25,484 nucleotides of DNA from Actinidia chinensis. Lineage: Eukaryota; Streptophyta; Magnoliopsida; Ericales; Actinidiaceae. Location of the stretch: the NCBI GenBank assembly GCA_009663005.1, contig VIGQ01001607.1, positions 1 to 25,484 on the forward strand, given 5' to 3'. The translations under genes and the position numbers were made by a program. Below the pieces are notes generated by a model. That model ran no database searches. It saw only the letters and a list, made by a program, of their open reading frames with translations, and had not been told where the DNA came from. Positions 22,127 to 25,484 of this stretch are shown here, piece by piece; the first letter of the stretch is position 1, and each line of letters begins with the position of its first letter.

Positions 22127-24357
22127 AATATGTGATTACGTGGCAGAGATATGTTCTCACAAAGATAAGGTTAAAATGTTACAAGGGACGTGGTTCCTGA
22201 AATGTTAAGACACTGCAGTTTTTGAGCTGATTCACCTGTGCATCTAAAAGTATGTTTCTTTGGACTCCTCAGTAATTTCTCTTTTAGCGATAAATCTACT
22301 TATAGTCATACGATAAGTGATTATAAATTCCGTTGTTGTAATATTCGGGGAGGGGGATCGTGGTTCTCCTTTCTCTCTCTTTCTTGAAGGTTCCATCGCC
22401 TTCCGCATGGAAGTTCTGTCTGTCTGTTTTTGTTTAATCAGAATATAACTAGGCTTCCCTTATCAGACATTATTAATTGCAGCGTATCCCTTGAATTGGA
22501 TGTAGAATTATTCTATCTCATTTAATTTTCTTGAAGAAGTCCTTATTATCTGATCTTCTCTTTTGAGGAGATAAACCTATTGTGGTGATGTATAAAGATT
22601 ATAATTCCTTTATTTCTCAATATATCGCTTCATTTTTCTTATACGTCAGAATTTGAGGGAATATCCATTCTTTCCCATGAAGTCCTGTTGTATTTTTGTT
22701 TGAATTTGAATATAACTGGTATCCTTTATGTGGAAGTTATTATGAAGTTTTATGCTTGAAACATATATATTTGTGTCAAGGGTTCTTTTTATTAACCATA
22801 CGTCCAGTATTTACTTGTAAAATGGTGGAGTGATACTGGTTTATATGGATCTGCAACTTGGAATAAACATGGTATTTGTATAGGGGCTTTTGTTGCATCT
22901 TACTTATACAGGCTGACATAAGATGGGTAAACATGCATTTTGCATAACATAATCATTCATATTAGCGATTGATAGATTGGTGTGTTATACTGATTCTGAC
23001 AAAAATAAAAATTTCAAAGGTCTTTGCTTTCATACAATATGCGACTTTTCAAAGTCGTATAGCCTGTGGAGTTGATGTTAACTAATCTAAAACCTGGCTA
23101 ATGAGGTGGTTGCCCCTTGCACTCGTACCTTGCCAACTACTTGTGAGTCTTTTTTGGACTCACCCATTAACTCAAATATTCAGAGCTTGAATCCAAAGAA
23201 CTAATTATGAAACCCTTTATGTTGCTTCAGATGACGCGATATGGTTGCAAACGTGAGCGATGATGATTTTGGATAACTATATCTGAGAGAGAGCAGGGTA
23301 TCACTATAAAACTACAGGTTTGCAATAAGATAGAATAGAGAAAGCAAACTTGCTTTCTCGGTGGTATTTAGGATTTCATGGTACCTCTCGACTTTGTTGT
23401 GGATTTTCTGATGGGTACCAAGTATTTGAAAGGGGGCTTGGTCTGTTTTTATGAGATTCTAGCACAGACATCCCTTGCTGAGTGAATGATGTTAAATATC
23501 TCATATCTTCATGATTTCTAATTATATCATATTCGTTTTAACTTTTTTATTTTTTTGAGCGGTGCTTCTTGGGCCCAAAAACAAAGGGCTGAAATTTACA
23601 CCGATCCAAATTTCAATTATGGCATCTTTTCCAGTTACGTTCAATCATTGGTGGGCCACTTTAAATGAGAATTTTTCCTGGGCCAGTATTAAATTTCTCA
23701 TAGTTTTTCAATTGAGAATTGTAATCGTGAAATTGAAATGCTAATATTGAGAAACTGGGAATAGATTGAATCTTGTAAGATTTAGCAGAATTCTAAAAAT
23801 CCTGGTAACCTAGGTCACAAATTCATAGAATTTGGACGCCGCGTAGGGTGTGTATTTTAATATTTTACTTATTTATATAATTAAATATCTGTAGAGCCGT
23901 ATAGCCCTAAGTATAGATATTTTAATAAATTTAAGTATTTATTTTTTAAGCATTGACAAACTTGTCTGCTAAATAAGTGCTTCTGTAGATGGGAATATGG
24001 CTACAAGTGTTTGCATTATGTAAATTTTTAGGCATAATATTCTTATAAATAGTTTGAGTTTTATGCTAAACCATGTTTTTAATGCTATGCAACTTTCTTA
24101 TTTTGTTCTGAGAGTTTTTGATTGGTTGCAGTATGTTTATTACCTTAAATATTTTTAGCAGAATTTTAAAAGTCAATGTATCACATGAAAGTGAATTAGT
24201 GGTGGTTTGGTCATACTTATCACAATCTGGAAGTGAATTGACCGTGTTAAAGAACTAGCTTGAGAATTGACGTTCCAAGCGTTGTCATAAAAATACTGCA
24301 TGCAACTTGCCAGTGCCTTTAATTTTTTTTTTTTTATTTTTCTCTTGTTAACATTAG
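22127..24357. other. probable intron
   Basis: AT-rich and T-rich sequence with no confident exon. It lies between two plus-strand exon-like blocks of what may be one gene. ORFs here are short. A tattaattgcag acceptor-like site at about 22471-22482 has no phased partner. Confidence 0.4.
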
Positions 24358-24452
24358 CTTGTATGGAAAAACATTCACACGTGTCAGTGACATTGTCTAT
24401 TCTGCAATTCACAAGCTTCAAGAACAGTATGCGGACCTAGCAAAAGAGATCC
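24358..24452 (+). CDS. internal exon of an unidentified host gene (95 nt)
   Basis: The exon lies between a T-rich tract with ttgttaacattag and an ATCC/gtgagt donor. Of the three frames only one is open: one base completing a codon, then 31 codons, LYGKTFTRVSDIVYSAIHKL and QEQYADLAKEI, leaving one base. The polar/hydrophobic alternation in SDIVYSAIHKLQEQYADL looks like an amphipathic helix. It joins the 24844 block in frame. The family is unknown to me. This and its partner are the best coding evidence in the window. Confidence 0.6.
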
Positions 24453-24843
24453 GTGAGTATGCTGATTCTTAGAAATCTTTCGGTCATGCGCCGCCCCGCC
24501 CTCCGCTAACTAAGATGGTGCAATTATGCGGTTAGTATTAATAGTAATGATTTAAGTACTCCCTTTTCACCAAATGCTTCACTTTTGTTTATATTGTAAC
24601 TTTTTAATAAATCTTCCAAGGGAAAAAAAAGAAGTAAAAGTGTAATTTTTCCGGGAGGTAGTTCTGTAATTGAAAATTTCTTAAGGATTTATTGTAACTT
24701 TTTGCATAATAAAGACAAAAGGTGAGTGCTTTGGTGAAAATAGTGCGCGTAAATCACTACCTATGCTGAAATAAAAATTAAAATAAACTGATTTGGACAC
24801 ACTCATCCAATAATTTCTCATTGCCAGATTGGTAAATTTTCAG

Positions 24844-24940
24844 ATTTTGTTGGCCCTTCCATCACGTTTGGGTTCATACCTTCGTTCCAGTTCATCCAAG
24901 GCCATCATCCTGGCTACAACCAGCTGCATCTTATTGAGTT
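24844..24940 (+). CDS. internal exon of an unidentified host gene (97 nt)
   Basis: The exon lies between ggtaaattttcag and GAGTT/gtaagt, both near consensus. The two leading bases complete a His codon with the base left by the previous exon; the frame then reads FVGPSITFGFIPSFQFIQGH and HPGYNQLHLIE with two bases left. Another frame and the minus strand are also open, but only this one continues the upstream exon, and the minus strand lacks a GT donor. A minus-strand copia element lies about 350 bp downstream, apparently in the next intron. Confidence 0.6.
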
Positions 24941-25288
24941 GTAAGTACTTTATTTGGCTATGTTCAATAGTAGTGAGTTTTTTCCTGTTCAACATTTTTC
25001 CATTCTGATTGTTTTTAGTTTACCTTGTTATCTATATGCTTAAATAAGCCTTTTTTATGTTTTTATTATTTTGAATTACAAAGTACTGAAATTCTGAAAA
25101 TTTCCATTACTGCGTCAGTTTCTCCTTTTATACTGAGCTATTTGTAGCATTAGTGTTTGTCCAAGTATCTGGAGGACAACTCTCCATTGTTGCTTTTACG
25201 GTGTGTTCCTCTTAATTAAACTTTCTTTTTTTAAAAAAAACAAAAAGACTTAAGGTCCATAGAGGTTTTTTTACCTTACAAATTGGCA
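24941..25288. other. probable intron sequence
   Basis: T-rich DNA runs from the strong gtaagt donor up to the LTR. No exon is seen. Confidence 0.45.
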
Positions 25289-25449
25289 TGTAGATTGGAA
25301 GAAAGTGAGATTATGGTTCAAAGCTTAAACCTAAACACACGGAGGTATTATATATGTAATAAAAGAATGTCGAATGACACACTATGATTACTCATAGGAC
25401 TAGTACTACACCCACCCACCTATAACTACTCAGTAAATACACCCACACA
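25289..25449 (-). mobile_element. copia-type 3' LTR, minus strand
   Basis: Read on the minus strand, the LTR starts TGTGTGGGTGTATTTACTGA just after a polypurine tract and ends TTTCTTCCAATCTACA (plus strand TGTAGATTGG at 25289), 161 bp with TG…CA ends. It has a TATA-like block at about 25345-25356. It matches the LTR at 19616-19763 at both ends and shares internal blocks with 6278-6418. The 5 bp just outside (TGGCA, 25284-25288) would be one copy of the target-site duplication; the other lies beyond the window. Confidence 0.72.
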
Positions 25450-25455
25450 CTCGAA

Positions 25456-25464
25456 CCCTCCTTC
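25456..25464 (-). other. retrotransposon polypurine tract
   Basis: GAAGGAGGG on the minus strand lies between the pol stop codon and the LTR, where the plus-strand primer of a copia element is expected. A few bases separate it from the LTR start, so the tract or the boundary may be slightly off. Confidence 0.7.
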
Positions 25465-25484
25465 TCAAGCTGGAGAGTAGATAT
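25465..25484 (-). CDS. C-terminus of copia polyprotein (partial, runs off the window)
   Basis: The minus strand reads IYSPA and then TGA (25465-25467). Plant Ty1/copia polyproteins very often end in D-I-Y-(A/S)-P-A-stop just before the polypurine tract (established knowledge). The rest of the polyprotein should lie to the right of this window. Only five residues are visible, so intactness cannot be judged. Confidence 0.7.

Noticed and set aside
24844..24940. Minus-strand reading of this block (…ARMMALDELERRYEP…) looks protein-like
   Set aside because: The minus strand has no GT donor at the end of the block, whereas the plus strand has strong sites at both ends and a frame that continues the upstream exon.

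Overview
This window looks like nuclear DNA of a flowering plant. It is AT-rich and almost free of long open reading frames. It carries plant-type repeats: Ty1/copia LTR retrotransposon pieces, short terminal-inverted-repeat elements, and a plant-type initiator-Met primer-binding site. A few short open segments are bounded by canonical plant splice sites. The species cannot be named from the sequence. No bacterial, organellar, tRNA or rRNA gene was recognised.

Layout, left to right. Positions 1-1458 are AT-rich intergenic DNA with a candidate MITE (624-832). A ~90-bp minisatellite of three decayed copies follows (1459-1730). Positions 1731-5010 hold nothing I can call. At 5011-5281 two exon-like blocks with good splice sites carry an in-frame stop. 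Directly downstream lies a badly decayed copia reverse transcriptase/RNase H region (about 5440-6277, plus strand) with its 3' LTR (6278-6418). Positions 6419-9316 are non-coding, with a 24-base C run and a 19-base T run. At 9317-9340 is a sequence like the end of an hAT-type transposon. Two phase-matched exon-like blocks lie at 9434-9515 and 9653-9704. Positions 9722-15430 contain a G-rich purine tract (10474-10616) and a candidate 527-bp inverted-repeat element (12881-13407). Positions 15431-19615 are low-information DNA with one striking GC-rich, CpG-rich island of about 80 bp (18299-18380). At 19616-19775 there is an LTR followed directly by a primer-binding site (plus strand). Positions 21752-24940 carry the best host-gene evidence: exon-like blocks at 21752, 21964, 24358 and 24844. 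The last two share a reading phase across a canonical gtgag...ttttcag intron. At the right edge (25289-25484) is the 3' LTR, polypurine tract and pol stop codon of a minus-strand copia element whose body lies outside the window.

The most informative pattern is that the three LTRs (6278-6418, 19616-19763, and 25289-25449 on the minus strand) appear to be one family with unusually short LTRs of about 140-160 bp, at different stages of decay. The second theme is a plus-strand, intron-rich host gene, or two genes, split by these insertions; I could not identify its product. Nothing here amounts to a demonstrable new biological system. The host exons, the copia family and the GC island are the items worth checking.
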